Origin: Methylococcus sp.
Lineage (GTDB): Bacteria > Pseudomonadota > Gammaproteobacteria > Methylococcales > Methylococcaceae
Direction: 5' to 3'
Assembly (NCBI GenBank): GCA_007280285.1
Contig: QYQA01000025.1
Span: 1 to 57,519, forward strand
DNA: 57,519 bases
Translations under genes and position numbers: made by a program
Notes under the pieces: model-generated
Databases searched by the model: none
Told to the model about the DNA's origin: nothing
What the model saw: the letters and a program-made list of their open reading frames with translations, nothing else
Shown here: positions 1 through 10,300 of the stretch, one piece after another
Layout: each line of letters opens with the position of its first letter
Numbering within the stretch: position 1 is the stretch's first letter

Positions 1-387
1 GTGCAGGATGCTGAGCTTCATGCTGAAGAAGATAAGAAGCTCCACGAACTGGTTCAGGCCAGGAATCAGGCTGATAGCCTGATTCATGCCTCCCAGAAAA
101 CGGTGAGTGAACTGGGCGATGGGGTTGAGGCCGCTGAAAAGAGCCAGATCGAAGACGCCATCAAGGCGCTTAAAGAAGCGATGAATAGCGATGACAAGAC
201 GCTGATCGACCAGAAGACAGAGCAGTTAAGTGAAGCCTCTCAGAAACTCGCCGAGCGCCTTTACGCCCAAAAGGGTGCCGAAGGGATGGCGGCGAGCGAG
301 AGTGCCGCCGAGAGTGGCCATCAAGGCACTCAGGCCGACGATATCGTCGATGCCGAATTTGAAGAGGTCAAGGACGATAAGAAGTAA
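1..387 (+). CDS. dnaK: Chaperone protein DnaK, C-terminal part (5' end outside window)
   Basis: This is the last ~128 codons of the Hsp70 chaperone. The visible part is the helical lid of the substrate-binding domain, including the family stretch [19 protein letters not shown], and an acidic C-terminal tail ending [10 protein letters not shown], where DnaK co-chaperones and clients are known to dock. The first base of the window falls inside the gene, so the GTG at position 1 is an internal Val codon, not a start. dnaJ follows 100 bp downstream on the same strand, the usual dnaK-dnaJ pair. DnaK works in the cytoplasm with DnaJ and GrpE in ATP-driven folding; grpE is probably upstream of the window (inference). 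Confidence 0.94.
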   Translation: MQDAELHAEEDKKLHELVQARNQADSLIHASQKTVSELGDGVEAAEKSQIEDAIKALKEAMNSDDKTLIDQKTEQLSEASQKLAERLYAQKGAEGMAASESAAESGHQGTQADDIVDAEFEEVKDDKK

Positions 388-410
388 GGTTCTCTTAGAA
401 GAACTCTAAC

Positions 411-438
411 GCGAGGGGGGGCTTTGGCGCCCCCTCGC
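411..438 (+). promoter_or_regulatory. GC-rich hairpin between dnaK and dnaJ
   Basis: GCGAGGGGG (411-419) pairs with CCCCCTCGC (430-438) around a short GC-containing loop. No T-run follows, so this is not a standard intrinsic terminator. It may be an attenuator, an mRNA stability element or a processing site that lowers dnaJ output relative to dnaK. Seen in sequence; the function is inferred. Confidence 0.55.
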
Positions 439-457
439 CCAATTCACCCATCATTGA

Positions 458-477
458 GCCGCATTCTTCAATGCGGC
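458..477 (+). promoter_or_regulatory. Perfect hairpin just upstream of the dnaJ start
   Basis: GCCGCATT (458-465), loop CTTC, AATGCGGC (470-477): an 8-bp perfect stem closed by a tetraloop, ending 10 nt before the dnaJ ATG. It occupies the place where a Shine-Dalgarno sequence would be, and none is obvious there. It could therefore sequester or replace the ribosome entry region and set DnaJ levels. The thermometer-like role is inference only. Confidence 0.5.
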
Positions 478-487
478 ATTGTGCGTT

Positions 488-2493
<2,006 letters not shown>

Positions 2494-2518
2494 AGCCCTT
2501 AGACACCATCATCTTCTC

Positions 2519-3832
2519 ATGAGGATCCAGCTCAAAACGCTAGGATGTCGTCTGAACGAGGCCGAACTTGAAACCTGGGCGCGGGATTTCAAGGCGAAGG
2601 GACATGACCTCGTCGATGCCAGCGAAACGGCCGATCTGGTGGTGTTTAATTCGTGCGCCGTCACCCAAGATGCCGTCAGAAAGTCGCGCCATCAGGTCCG
2701 CAAAGCCGCCCGGGAAAACCCGGGCGCCAAGATTGTGCTGGCCGGCTGTTATGCGAGCCTCAACCCCTCTGAAGCCGAAAGCCTCGGCGTCGACCTGGTC
2801 ATCACCAATCAAGAGAAGCAGCATCTGGTCGAGATCACCAGCCGAGTGCTGAACCTAAAAAACATGCCCTCCAGTGCGACCTTGCCCGGCGAATCTGCTC
2901 TGTTCAAGCTGGGTCGGCACCGGGCCTTCATTAAAGTGCAGGATGGCTGCCGTTACCGCTGCACTTATTGCATCGTGACCGTCGCCCGGGGCGAGGAGCG
3001 AAGCCGTCCGGCCCATGCGGTGGTGGAGGAGATTAATCAACTGCATGCGGAGGGCATTCAAGAGGCGGTTCTCACCGGCGTTCATCTAGGCGGTTATGGC
3101 AGCGACGCCAAGAGCAGTCTGACCCGACTGATCGAACGGGTTCTTGAAGGGACCAAAATCCCCAGAATTAGGCTAGGTTCGCTCGAACCCTGGGACATCG
3201 GCGATGACTTCATCGAGCTGTTTCAACACCCAAGGTTGATGCCGCACCTCCACCTTCCCGTGCAATCAGGTTCTGATACCGTCTTGCGTCGCATGGCCCG
3301 CCGTGGCCGGGAGGCAGATTACCGTGATTTAGTCAAAAGGCTTCGTCACCATATCCCAGGAATCAATATCACCACGGATCTGATCGTTGGTTTTCCAGGG
3401 GAATCCGATGTTGAATGGAATGAGACGCTCCAGTTTGTTAAGGACATGAGATTTGGGGACCTTCATATCTTTTCCTTTTCGCCACGCCCAGGAACACTGG
3501 CCGCCGGCATGAAAGACCCCGTCCCAGGGCCCGTCAAAAAGGAGCGAAGCCTTACCCTCCATGCCGTTGCCGCCACCCAGAAAAGGGAGACCCTGGCGAG
3601 GGAGATCGGGGGCTACCAACCGGTGCTCTTTGAAGGGGTCCGCCGGGACGGAGATAAGACCCTCCTCCAAGGCTATACACCCAACTACCTCAAAGTCACG
3701 ATAGAGCCTCGGGGCCAAGATCCAGCGAGCCTCAGCTTCCAGATTCTACCGACCCTCCTGTCAGCGCTTGATGAGCGGGAGCAAGGACTCCTTGGGACGC
3801 TTTCGGCAGCAACGAGCACCAACCAGGGATGA
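2519..3832 (+). CDS. mtaB: tRNA (t6A37) 2-methylthiotransferase MtaB-like radical SAM enzyme
   Basis: 437-aa methylthiotransferase of the MiaB/RimO/MtaB group. The N-terminal UPF0004 domain has cysteines in LGCRLN (C10), NSCAVT and AGCYAS for one Fe-S cluster. The radical SAM cluster motif CRYRCTYC is at C144/C148/C151. The LGCRLNEAE signature and gene length favour MtaB (ms2t6A37 synthesis in ANN-decoding tRNAs) over MiaB or RimO. The ATG at 2519 is chosen because RIQLKTLGCRLN is the family start; an upstream in-frame start at 2393 would overlap dapB by 100 bp. Its stop overlaps the next gene as ATGA. The substrate assignment is by family only. Confidence 0.85.
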   Translation: MRIQLKTLGCRLNEAELETWARDFKAKGHDLVDASETADLVVFNSCAVTQDAVRKSRHQVRKAARENPGAKIVLAGCYASLNPSEAESLGVDLVITNQEKQHLVEITSRVLNLKNMPSSATLPGESALFKLGRHRAFIKVQDGCRYRCTYCIVTVARGEERSRPAHAVVEEINQLHAEGIQEAVLTGVHLGGYGSDAKSSLTRLIERVLEGTKIPRIRLGSLEPWDIGDDFIELFQHPRLMPHLHLPVQSGSDTVLRRMARRGREADYRDLVKRLRHHIPGINITTDLIVGFPGESDVEWNETLQFVKDMRFGDLHIFSFSPRPGTLAAGMKDPVPGPVKKERSLTLHAVAATQKRETLAREIGGYQPVLFEGVRRDGDKTLLQGYTPNYLKVTIEPRGQDPASLSFQILPTLLSALDEREQGLLGTLSAATSTNQG

Positions 3833-4602
3833 TCAGGGCACCCGGGACTTCCCGCCCCCGCATTCATCATGCGCTGACCGCGCTAGGCTCGATTCTGCTG
3901 CTGACTTTCCTCTGGCAGTTGATCGCCTTAGAAGAGGCTTCGCCGCTCCTTCCAACGCCGATCAGAGTCCTCGAAGTACTCTGGCAAGAGCTGGTGTCCG
4001 GACGTCTGCCTCACCATCTCGGTATGACACTCGCCCGGCTGATGGTCAGTTTCTTGATTTCTATGATTCTTGGGACGGGGATCGGCATTATCCTTGGAAG
4101 GACCCCTCGACTGGACCAGTTTTTCAGCACCTGGCTGGTCATCGCCTTGAACATCCCCGCGTTGGTGACCATTATTCTCTGCTATGTGTGGTTTGGCCTT
4201 GACGAATTTGCCGCTCTCTTGGCGGTGGTCATCAACAAGTTGCCCCATGTGATTGTGACGATTCGAGAAGGGGCTCGCCACCTGCGACAGGATCTTTTGG
4301 ACATAGCGCAAGTCTACCGTTTTGGCCCGTTCAAAACCCTTCAACATGTGGTCTGGCCCCAGCTCTTCCCCTACATCATGACCGCCGGCCGCACCGGCCT
4401 TGCGCTGATTTGGAAAATCATTCTGGTCGTTGAGCTGCTCGGCCGCAGTGACGGGATGGGTTACCAGTTAAATCTCTTTTTTCAACTGTTTGATGTCGCC
4501 GGCATCCTCGCCTATTCCCTGGCCTTCATCGTCATCGTACAGTTGATAGAATGGGCGATTTTGATCCCTTTGGACCTTAAAGCCCAACGGTGGCGACGAT
4601 GA
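3829..4602 (+). CDS. ABC transporter permease, SsuC/TauC type
   Basis: 257-aa inner-membrane permease with about six hydrophobic segments. It has the EAA-loop region GARHLRQDLLDIAQVYRFGP around residues 145-165, typical of BPD-type permeases of the nitrate/sulfonate/taurine family. It starts within the mtaB stop (ATGA) and ends in an ATGA overlap with the ATPase gene, so the three genes are probably translationally coupled. No periplasmic substrate-binding protein is present on either side. Substrate unknown; sulfonates, pyrimidine precursors or other small organic anions are possible by family. Confidence 0.88.
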   Translation: MIRAPGTSRPRIHHALTALGSILLLTFLWQLIALEEASPLLPTPIRVLEVLWQELVSGRLPHHLGMTLARLMVSFLISMILGTGIGIILGRTPRLDQFFSTWLVIALNIPALVTIILCYVWFGLDEFAALLAVVINKLPHVIVTIREGARHLRQDLLDIAQVYRFGPFKTLQHVVWPQLFPYIMTAGRTGLALIWKIILVVELLGRSDGMGYQLNLFFQLFDVAGILAYSLAFIVIVQLIEWAILIPLDLKAQRWRR

Positions 4603-5321
4603 CCGCCCTCAGGATTCAACACCTTAAGAAGGATCACGGCCGGGGGCTGGTCATTGATGACCTTAACCTAACGGTCGACTCTGGGGAATTTGTCTGTCTT
4701 GTCGGCCCTTCAGGCTGCGGCAAAACCACCTTGCTGCAACTCATCGCCGGCCTCGATCGACACTATTTGGGCGACATCGAGATCAGTCAACGGGATCCCA
4801 AAGCCCTTCGGATTGGCTATGCCTCTCAAGAGCCCCGGCTGCTCCCATGGCGAACGGTTCGCGACAATCTGAGCCTTGCACTGCCCGCGGGGATGGATCC
4901 TGCCAGGATCAACGCCCTGATCGACACGGTCGGGCTTGACGCGGTGGCGGATGAATTTCCAGAGACGCTCTCGGTCGGCATGAGTCGTCGCGTCTCACTG
5001 GTTCGAGCCTTTGCCATCGATCCCGACCTCCTCCTCATGGACGAGCCACTGGTATCCCTCGACGCCCCAACGGCGCGCCGCCTTCGAAGCTGGTTGTTAG
5101 GGCTCTGGCAAAAAAGGCCCCACACGGTCCTCTTTGTGACCCACGACCTCCGTGAGGCCATTGAAATCGCCGATAGGATCCTCTTTCTATCGGCAGCCCC
5201 CCTCAAGGTCCTCGCCGATATCCGGGTGACGATCGAAAGACAGAACCGAAACCCCGAAGCCATCGAAGCGTTCAGTGCTCACCTTAGAACCTGCCATCCA
5301 AACCTTGATGCCTTGCTCTGA
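4599..5321 (+). CDS. ABC transporter ATP-binding protein, SsuB/TauB type
   Basis: 240-aa ATPase partner of the preceding permease. Walker A GPSGCGKTT is at ~36-44, the Q-loop is in YASQEPRLLPWRTVRDN, Walker B LLLMDEP is at ~144-150 with D-loop SLDAP, and the H-loop is FVTHD. The ABC signature is atypical: LSVGMSRR (from ~124) replaces the usual LSGGQ/M, so the second Gly is Val. SRR resembles the LSGGMRQR of this subfamily, so activity is probably kept, but this is unusual. The ATG at 4599 (ATGA with the permease stop) is preferred over the GTG at 4590. Confidence 0.88.
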   Translation: MTALRIQHLKKDHGRGLVIDDLNLTVDSGEFVCLVGPSGCGKTTLLQLIAGLDRHYLGDIEISQRDPKALRIGYASQEPRLLPWRTVRDNLSLALPAGMDPARINALIDTVGLDAVADEFPETLSVGMSRRVSLVRAFAIDPDLLLMDEPLVSLDAPTARRLRSWLLGLWQKRPHTVLFVTHDLREAIEIADRILFLSAAPLKVLADIRVTIERQNRNPEAIEAFSAHLRTCHPNLDALL

Positions 5322-5336
5322 GCGAGAACAGAAGGA

Positions 5337-6425
5337 TCACTGAGAGGGACTGAGGAGGTGCTGGTACACGGAGAGGTTGCCTTCAACCATCCGGTCTTCA
5401 GAAAAATAGGTTTCAACCCATTGCCGCCCTGAACGCCCCATGGCCTTTCGTCTTTCAGGGGCCTTTAGAAGATCAATGATGGCCTCGGCAAGCGCCGAAG
5501 CATCGTTAGGGCTTACCAGGACACCGGTCACACCCTCATGGACGGCCTCAGGAATCCCACCGACCCTTGAGGCCACGATCGGCACACCGGCACAAGAAGC
5601 CTGCAGCAACGAGACCCCCATACCCTCCATCAGGGCAGGATGGACCACCAGATCCAAACACGGCAGAATTCTTTGAAGATCATCCCTGAAGCCGGCTAAG
5701 GCCACTCGATCGCTCATCTCCCGCTGATGAATCAGGGCCTTTAACGAAGACTCCAGAGGGCCACGGCCAAAGAAGAGCACCCGGACATCGGGGCACTGTT
5801 TGAGAATCAGCGGCATCGCCTCCACCAAGAGGTGATGCCCTTTTCGCGGAATCAACTGAGCAATGACAGCGATGACCAAACTCCCCGGGGGGATTGCAAA
5901 GGTGTCCTCCAGCCAGGGCCTCTCGGGATGTTCGACCCAGGGAGTAATTTCAATAGCATCAGGAACACAGGCCAGCTTTGTTCTCGGGAGTCCCTCGCTA
6001 AGAAGCACCTCGCCTATCGCCTTGGAAATCGCAATCACGCGATCATGAAGCCGATACTTAAGCGCTACGGCCAGCCGGCTTTCAGGATTGTCTTGTCGTC
6101 TTGAATGGACAACGGACACCCCAGCCAAGCGACAGGCTATCCCCCCCATCACGTCGGCCCCAATCCGGCTGTGCAAATGGACGACATCCGGTGACACACT
6201 GCGGATCACCCGATACAGTCGATGAATCAGTCCCACATCAAGATCACCGGCCATCGGCAAGCTGATCACCTCGCCTAAGGACGCGGCAGCCACCGCCAGT
6301 GCACTCCCTGTTCGACAGACGAGAACATTTTGAATGCCGCGCGCTTGAAGACCCCGCATCAATAACAAGATCTGATGGGCCCCGCCATAGAGATTTCTCC
6401 CCCCTTCGACATGGAGGATTTTCAC
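5337..6425 (-). CDS. Glycosyltransferase family 4
   Basis: Retaining GT-B glycosyltransferase of about 362 aa. The N-terminal glycine-rich loop is in HVEGGRNLYGGAHQ. The C-terminal nucleotide-sugar half has IAQLIPRKGHHLLVEA, the EGMGVSLLQA motif (EX7E type) and GGIPEAVHEGVTGVLV. The GTG at 6425 is preferred because VKILHVEGG is a normal GT-B start; the frame stays open to an ATG at 6479 but the added residues are not family-like. It stands alone between a convergent ABC operon and oadGAB, so the acceptor cannot be named. A role in LPS or capsule assembly is a guess. Confidence 0.86.
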   Translation of the reverse strand: MKILHVEGGRNLYGGAHQILLLMRGLQARGIQNVLVCRTGSALAVAAASLGEVISLPMAGDLDVGLIHRLYRVIRSVSPDVVHLHSRIGADVMGGIACRLAGVSVVHSRRQDNPESRLAVALKYRLHDRVIAISKAIGEVLLSEGLPRTKLACVPDAIEITPWVEHPERPWLEDTFAIPPGSLVIAVIAQLIPRKGHHLLVEAMPLILKQCPDVRVLFFGRGPLESSLKALIHQREMSDRVALAGFRDDLQRILPCLDLVVHPALMEGMGVSLLQASCAGVPIVASRVGGIPEAVHEGVTGVLVSPNDASALAEAIIDLLKAPERRKAMGRSGRQWVETYFSEDRMVEGNLSVYQHLLSPSQ

Positions 6426-6532
6426 CAGGCCTTCAGAGCAAGGCTCAACGACATCGTGTCTCCTCCCAAAGGCCCTCACCCAACGACGGGCCCCTTGGTG
6501 CCCGCCATCATCCTCAAAATGATGAGCACAGC

Positions 6533-7663
6533 TTATTGGACCAGCGCGAGCAGCACACCCGCCGCGACCGCCGAGCCAATCACCCCGGCCACATTAGGGC
6601 CCATGGCATGCATCAGGAGGAAATTGTGGGGATTTGATTCCTGACCGACCTTATTGGCAACCCGAGCGGACATCGGAACCGCCGATACCCCTGCCGCACC
6701 AATCAAAGGGTTGATCTTATTTTCAGGTGAAATCACGTTCATCAGCTTGGCCATGAGCACCCCCGATGCCGTACCGAAACTGAAAGCCAGCGCCCCAAGA
6801 ACCAGAATGCCGAGCGTCTCGGTCCTTAAAAACTGATCGGCACTGAGTTTAGAACCGACGGCAAGCCCCAAGAAAATGGTGACCACATTGATCATCTCAT
6901 TCTGCGCCGTCTTGCTGAGTCGATCAACGACCCCGCATTCGCGAATAAGGTTACCGAGACAGAACATCCCGATCAGCGGCGCCGCAGACGGCAACAGCAT
7001 GGCGGTCAGTATTAATAAAACACCGGGGAAAATGATTTTTTCAAGGCGGCTGACATGACGGAGCTGAGCCATTTCAATCAGTCGCTCCTCTGGCGTGGTC
7101 AGCGCCCGCATGATCGGTGGCTGAATCAATGGAACCAGAGCCATATAAGAATAGGCGGCAACAGCAATGGCCCCTAAGAGCTCTGGGGCCAGTTTCGAAG
7201 CCACATAGATGGACGTCGGCCCATCGGCTCCCCCAATGATCGCAATAGCGGCCGCATCTTTGATGGTAAAACTCATCCCAGGAATCAGATTGAGCGCCAG
7301 CGCACCAAACAGCGTTCCAAAAATACCAAACTGTGCAGCAGCGCCCAACAGCAGGGTCTTTGGATTAGCCAGCATGGGGCCAAAATCGGTCATCGCCCCA
7401 ACCCCCATAAAGATCAGCAGGGGAAAGATACCCGATTTGATGCCGAGGTAAAGATACGATAACAAACCGCCCTCTTCGGCAATACCGGCCATCGGTATGT
7501 TACTGAGCACGGCACCAAAGCCAATCGGTAACAGCAGCAGTGGTTCAAATTCCTTCTTGATAGCGAGATAAAGGAGCCCGAAACCGACCGCCATCATCAC
7601 CGCCTGGTCAGCCTGAAAATTGGACAGCCCCGTACTTGCCCACAGTTGCATCAATGCGTCCAT
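6533..7663 (-). CDS. oadB: Oxaloacetate decarboxylase (Na+-extruding) beta subunit
   Basis: 376-aa integral membrane carboxybiotin decarboxylase that couples CO2 release from the biotin carrier to Na+ export. It has many hydrophobic segments and the conserved membrane motif [11 protein letters not shown] around residues 144-154, which in the family holds the Na+/proton-handling Asp. It is the last gene of oadG-oadA-oadB, 8 nt after the oadA stop. Normal length and no disruption. Glutaconyl- or methylmalonyl-CoA decarboxylase beta subunits are paralogues, but the alpha subunit next door specifies oxaloacetate or pyruvate chemistry. Confidence 0.93.
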   Translation of the reverse strand: MDALMQLWASTGLSNFQADQAVMMAVGFGLLYLAIKKEFEPLLLLPIGFGAVLSNIPMAGIAEEGGLLSYLYLGIKSGIFPLLIFMGVGAMTDFGPMLANPKTLLLGAAAQFGIFGTLFGALALNLIPGMSFTIKDAAAIAIIGGADGPTSIYVASKLAPELLGAIAVAAYSYMALVPLIQPPIMRALTTPEERLIEMAQLRHVSRLEKIIFPGVLLILTAMLLPSAAPLIGMFCLGNLIRECGVVDRLSKTAQNEMINVVTIFLGLAVGSKLSADQFLRTETLGILVLGALAFSFGTASGVLMAKLMNVISPENKINPLIGAAGVSAVPMSARVANKVGQESNPHNFLLMHAMGPNVAGVIGSAVAAGVLLALVQ

Positions 7664-7671
7664 CAGTTACC

Positions 7672-9462
7672 TCATTCGAGCGCAAGGAGGTCGTCTTGAG
7701 ACGCTACCGTCTCACCGACCTTCACCGCAATGCTCGCAACGATTCCGCCTGCGCGCGTCCGGATTTCCGTTTCCATTTTCATAGCCTCCATCACAATCAC
7801 CACCGTGTTAGGCTCCACATGCTGCCCCGGTGCAACATTGATCCTGAGAATATGGCCCGCCATCGGGGCCTTGACGACTTCGCCCTCGCCCTTGGCTTGA
7901 GGCTTCAGCACCGGCGTCGCAGCATCACCCGGGGTGACGTCCACTTTGTAATTACGCCCGTTAACCGCCAAGACGCCAGGGCTTGGCGCCTCTACCCGAT
8001 AGCTATGACCATTGACCACCACGTCGAAGACCATCTCGGGAGCCCCCTTGGAGGCACCGCCTTTATGGCGATGATCCCCGGTAGGTGCCGGCTCGAAGGC
8101 GGCAGGATTTCCGCGATTCTGGAGAAATTTAAAGCCGATCTGCGGGAACAGCGCATAGGTCAGGACATCATCGATCGGGTCTTTGGCTAAAACAACGCCC
8201 TCTTTAGTTGCCAGCGAATGGAGCTCGCCGGCGAGTTTCTCAAGCTCTGGCTCCAGAAGATCAGCCGGTCGACAACTGATGGGGGCGCCGGCGCCCAGAA
8301 CCTTTTTCTGCAAGCGCTGATTAACAGCGGCCGGGGTCGCACCGTATTCGCCTCGAAGGACACCCTGAGTCTCCTTGGTAATCGACTTATAGCGCTCCCC
8401 CATCAACACATTAATTACCGCCTGACTCCCCACAATCTGGGAGGTCGGGGTCACCAAGGGAATATACCCAAGATCCTTCCTAACCTTGGGTATTTCTTTG
8501 AGAACGGCATCAAACTGATCCAGCGCGCCCTGCTCCTTGAGCTGGCTTTCCATATTGGTCAGCATGCCGCCTGGGACTTGAGCGACCAGGATACGACTGT
8601 CGACCCCCCTAAGACTGCCCTCAAACGCGGTGTACTTTTTGCGGATCTCACGAAAATAGGTCGCAATCTCCTCCAACTTTTTGAGGTTGAGGCCCGTCTG
8701 GCGTGTCTGGCCCTCAAGCGCTGCCACCACGGCCTCGGTAGCACTGTGGCCATAGGTCATGCTCATCGAGGATATCGCCGTATCGACATTGTCGACACCC
8801 GCCTCAGCAGCCTTGATAATCGTCGCCGTACTCAGGCCCGTGGTGGCATGACACTGCATATGGATCGGCACCGCCACGGCCTTCTTCAAGCGAGAGACCA
8901 GTTCAAAGGCCTCATAAGGCTTCAAGAGACCCGCCATATCCTTGATGGCGATGGAATGGGAACCCATGTCCTCCAGCCTTTTGGCAAGATCAACCCACAT
9001 TTCGATGGTATGGACGGGGCTGACGGTATAGGAAATCGTTCCCTGGGCATGCTTGCCGTTCGCAATGGTGGCCTTGATAGCACGCTCAAAGTTGCGAGGA
9101 TCGTTGAGCGCATCGAAAATTCGGAACACGTCGACGCCATGAACGGCCGATCGCTCGACAAACTTGTCAACAACGTCATCGGCGTAATGGCGATAGCCGA
9201 GGAGATTCTGCGCTCGAAGCAGCATCTGAAGGGGCGTCTTGGGCAGCGCCTGCTTCAAAAGCCTCAGCCGATCCCAAGGATCCTCACCGAGATAACGAAT
9301 ACACGCATCAAAGGTTGCCCCACCCCAACTCTCAAGGGACCAAAAACCAACCGCGTCCAACTTCTCACAGATGGGCAGCATGTCATCAATGCGAAGGCGG
9401 GTTGCCAGCAAGGACTGGTGCGCATCTCGCAACACCACATCGGTAATACCCAGTTTGGCCAT
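7672..9462 (-). CDS. oadA: Oxaloacetate decarboxylase alpha subunit (biotin enzyme)
   Basis: 596-aa cytoplasmic subunit that transfers the carboxyl of oxaloacetate to biotin. The N-terminal carboxyltransferase TIM-barrel has the motif [11 protein letters not shown] at residues 12-22 and metal ligands in [17 protein letters not shown] conserved domain follows, and the C-terminal biotinyl domain carries the acceptor Lys (K562) in EAMKMET. The ATG at 9462 has an AAGGAA ribosome site just upstream and gives the family start [16 protein letters not shown]; a longer frame to 9519 would abut the oadG stop. It lies between oadG and oadB in one operon. A stand-alone pyruvate carboxylase B subunit is the main alternative, but the oadG and oadB partners argue for the Na+ pump. 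Confidence 0.94.
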   Translation of the reverse strand: MAKLGITDVVLRDAHQSLLATRLRIDDMLPICEKLDAVGFWSLESWGGATFDACIRYLGEDPWDRLRLLKQALPKTPLQMLLRAQNLLGYRHYADDVVDKFVERSAVHGVDVFRIFDALNDPRNFERAIKATIANGKHAQGTISYTVSPVHTIEMWVDLAKRLEDMGSHSIAIKDMAGLLKPYEAFELVSRLKKAVAVPIHMQCHATTGLSTATIIKAAEAGVDNVDTAISSMSMTYGHSATEAVVAALEGQTRQTGLNLKKLEEIATYFREIRKKYTAFEGSLRGVDSRILVAQVPGGMLTNMESQLKEQGALDQFDAVLKEIPKVRKDLGYIPLVTPTSQIVGSQAVINVLMGERYKSITKETQGVLRGEYGATPAAVNQRLQKKVLGAGAPISCRPADLLEPELEKLAGELHSLATKEGVVLAKDPIDDVLTYALFPQIGFKFLQNRGNPAAFEPAPTGDHRHKGGASKGAPEMVFDVVVNGHSYRVEAPSPGVLAVNGRNYKVDVTPGDAATPVLKPQAKGEGEVVKAPMAGHILRINVAPGQHVEPNTVVIVMEAMKMETEIRTRAGGIVASIAVKVGETVASQDDLLALE

Positions 9463-9519
9463 ATGGTCAGTTCCTTTTGAATGTTCTCTTACCCCATTAT
9501 GGGCGTTATGTAAGTTCAA

Positions 9520-9759
9520 CTAACGGGAGTGACGCTCCACGGCAGTCGCAATGACCGCGACCAATTCGGCTTCTTCCTTTTCCACCTCAAGGCTGGACCG
9601 TTTGGCGATTTGAGTGGGTTCTGGAGCCATCGTACCCACCAATCTCGCGGTGACGCCGATGATCCATACCAGAAGTGCTAGAAACAGATAGACAATGCCC
9701 ATGCCGATGATCATCAGCTTGAGGCCTGGAAGCAGGAAGTCAGAAAGAGATGGTTCCAT
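9520..9759 (-). CDS. oadG: Oxaloacetate decarboxylase gamma subunit
   Basis: 79-aa small membrane subunit that assembles the complex and binds Zn2+ in known homologues. One N-terminal transmembrane helix (about residues 12-38, LKLMIIGMGIVYLFLALLVW) is followed by a charged cytoplasmic tail with many Glu residues and a C-terminal His (ERHSR). It is the first gene of the operon, 57 nt upstream of oadA. Typical length and low sequence conservation, so the identification rests on hydropathy plus context. Confidence 0.86.
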   Translation of the reverse strand: MEPSLSDFLLPGLKLMIIGMGIVYLFLALLVWIIGVTARLVGTMAPEPTQIAKRSSLEVEKEEAELVAVIATAVERHSR

Positions 9760-9913
9760 GTCGGGTCTGGTCGATGTCGTGAAGGCCCAGGCTCGAAGAG
9801 CAGTTCAGCTATGATAATTCGATGCCGGTTGAAAGTCGAACCCTGCTTGAAAGTCGCGGCTCTTTCGCCAACCCACCATCACCTTTACGGTATCGTTACC
9901 ATCAGTAAAACTG

Positions 9914-9940
9914 ATTATATTTACTTGTATTTTCGTGCAA
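9914..9940 (-). promoter_or_regulatory. Probable sigma-70 promoter of oadGAB
   Basis: On the minus strand a perfect -10 box TATAAT (plus positions 9914-9919) lies 15 nt downstream of TTGCAC (plus 9935-9940); shifting the -35 by one or two bases gives 16-17 nt spacing. The surrounding sequence is AT-rich. This places a start near 9906 and a 5' UTR of about 150 nt before oadG. Confidence 0.6.
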
Positions 9941-10014
9941 AACTTATCATCAATCTCAACAGAACCCCGAGATAAAGCTCAGTTCTCTGAACCTCCTTCG
10001 GCAGTTCTCCTCCT

Positions 10015-10152
10015 TCAGCGACCGTCAGGTCGCTTTTTTTGCCAAAAAAAGCCTGCTGAATCGCAGGCGTTTTTTATTCTTCTTTTAGTTATTAGGGCGA
10101 CTTTGCGTTTAGGCGCGGTCACCTCGGCACCATCGTTATTATTATGTGCCAA
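10015..10152 (-). CDS. Candidate small basic protein whose ORF contains an intrinsic terminator (ArfA/BrfA-like architecture)
   Basis: A 45-codon frame, TTG start at 10152 and TGA at 10015, with a very strong Shine-Dalgarno (AGGAAGGAGGAG, plus 10161-10172) 8 nt upstream. The product is strongly basic (for example PKRK, KRRIK, QKKRPDGR) with no membrane segment. A minus-strand intrinsic terminator (10051-10068 plus seven T) lies inside codons ~29-37, so most transcripts should end before the stop codon and give non-stop mRNA. That layout is known for the ribosome-rescue factors ArfA and BrfA, which are also small and basic. I see no ArfA sequence motif, so the function is inference. It has its own promoter candidate. 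Alternative: a terminated leader or small RNA with a fortuitous frame. Confidence 0.4.
   Translation of the reverse strand: MAHNNNDGAEVTAPKRKVALITKRRIKNACDSAGFFWQKKRPDGR
10018..10040 (+). terminator. Hairpin plus T-run, plus-strand orientation
   Basis: GCGACC (10018-10023), loop GTCA, GGTCGC (10028-10033), then seven T. It is a textbook intrinsic terminator for plus-strand transcripts, although no plus-strand gene is seen just upstream. A short transcript from near 9955 is possible; TTACTT and TATCAT at 9921-9926 and 9945-9950 make a weak promoter. On the minus strand the same hairpin covers the last codons of the small ORF and has no T-run. Confidence 0.55.
10041..10077. terminator. Bidirectional intrinsic terminator
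   Basis: GCCTGC (10051-10056), 6-nt loop, GCAGGC (10063-10068). On the minus strand seven T follow the stem; on the plus strand G plus six T follow. It therefore terminates in both directions. On the minus strand it would end the glyQS-gmhB-plsC transcript and the small transcript starting near 10205, while lying inside the small ORF at 10015-10152. Confidence 0.75.
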
Positions 10153-10211
10153 AAGGCTTTCTCCTCCTTCCTGGCTTTAGCACGGCGAGATCAACCTCGG
10201 GCGCTGTGCGT

Positions 10212-10239
10212 AGTCTAATAAAAAAAACATTCCTGTCTA
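10212..10239 (-). promoter_or_regulatory. Promoter candidate for the small minus-strand gene
   Basis: Minus strand: TAGACA (plus 10234-10239), 16-nt spacer containing a T8 run, TAGACT (plus 10212-10217). The predicted start is near 10205, about 50 nt before the TTG start and 35 nt before the strong ribosome site. It lies between the plsC stop and the small ORF, so the ORF could be expressed independently of plsC. Confidence 0.4.
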
Positions 10240-10300
10240 GTTTTTTTTCGTTCACATAGGAACTCAGCGCGTCTATTGTTGTCCCGAGGGCGGTAACGAG

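Noticed and set aside
5322-5336. Terminator between the convergent ABC operon and glycosyltransferase gene
   Set aside because: Only 15 bp lie between the stops and no stem is visible.
8218-9480. Long open frame of 420 codons on the plus strand opposite oadA
   Set aside because: Fully antisense to a well-supported oadA; composition (many Arg, His, Gly) is that of a shadow frame.
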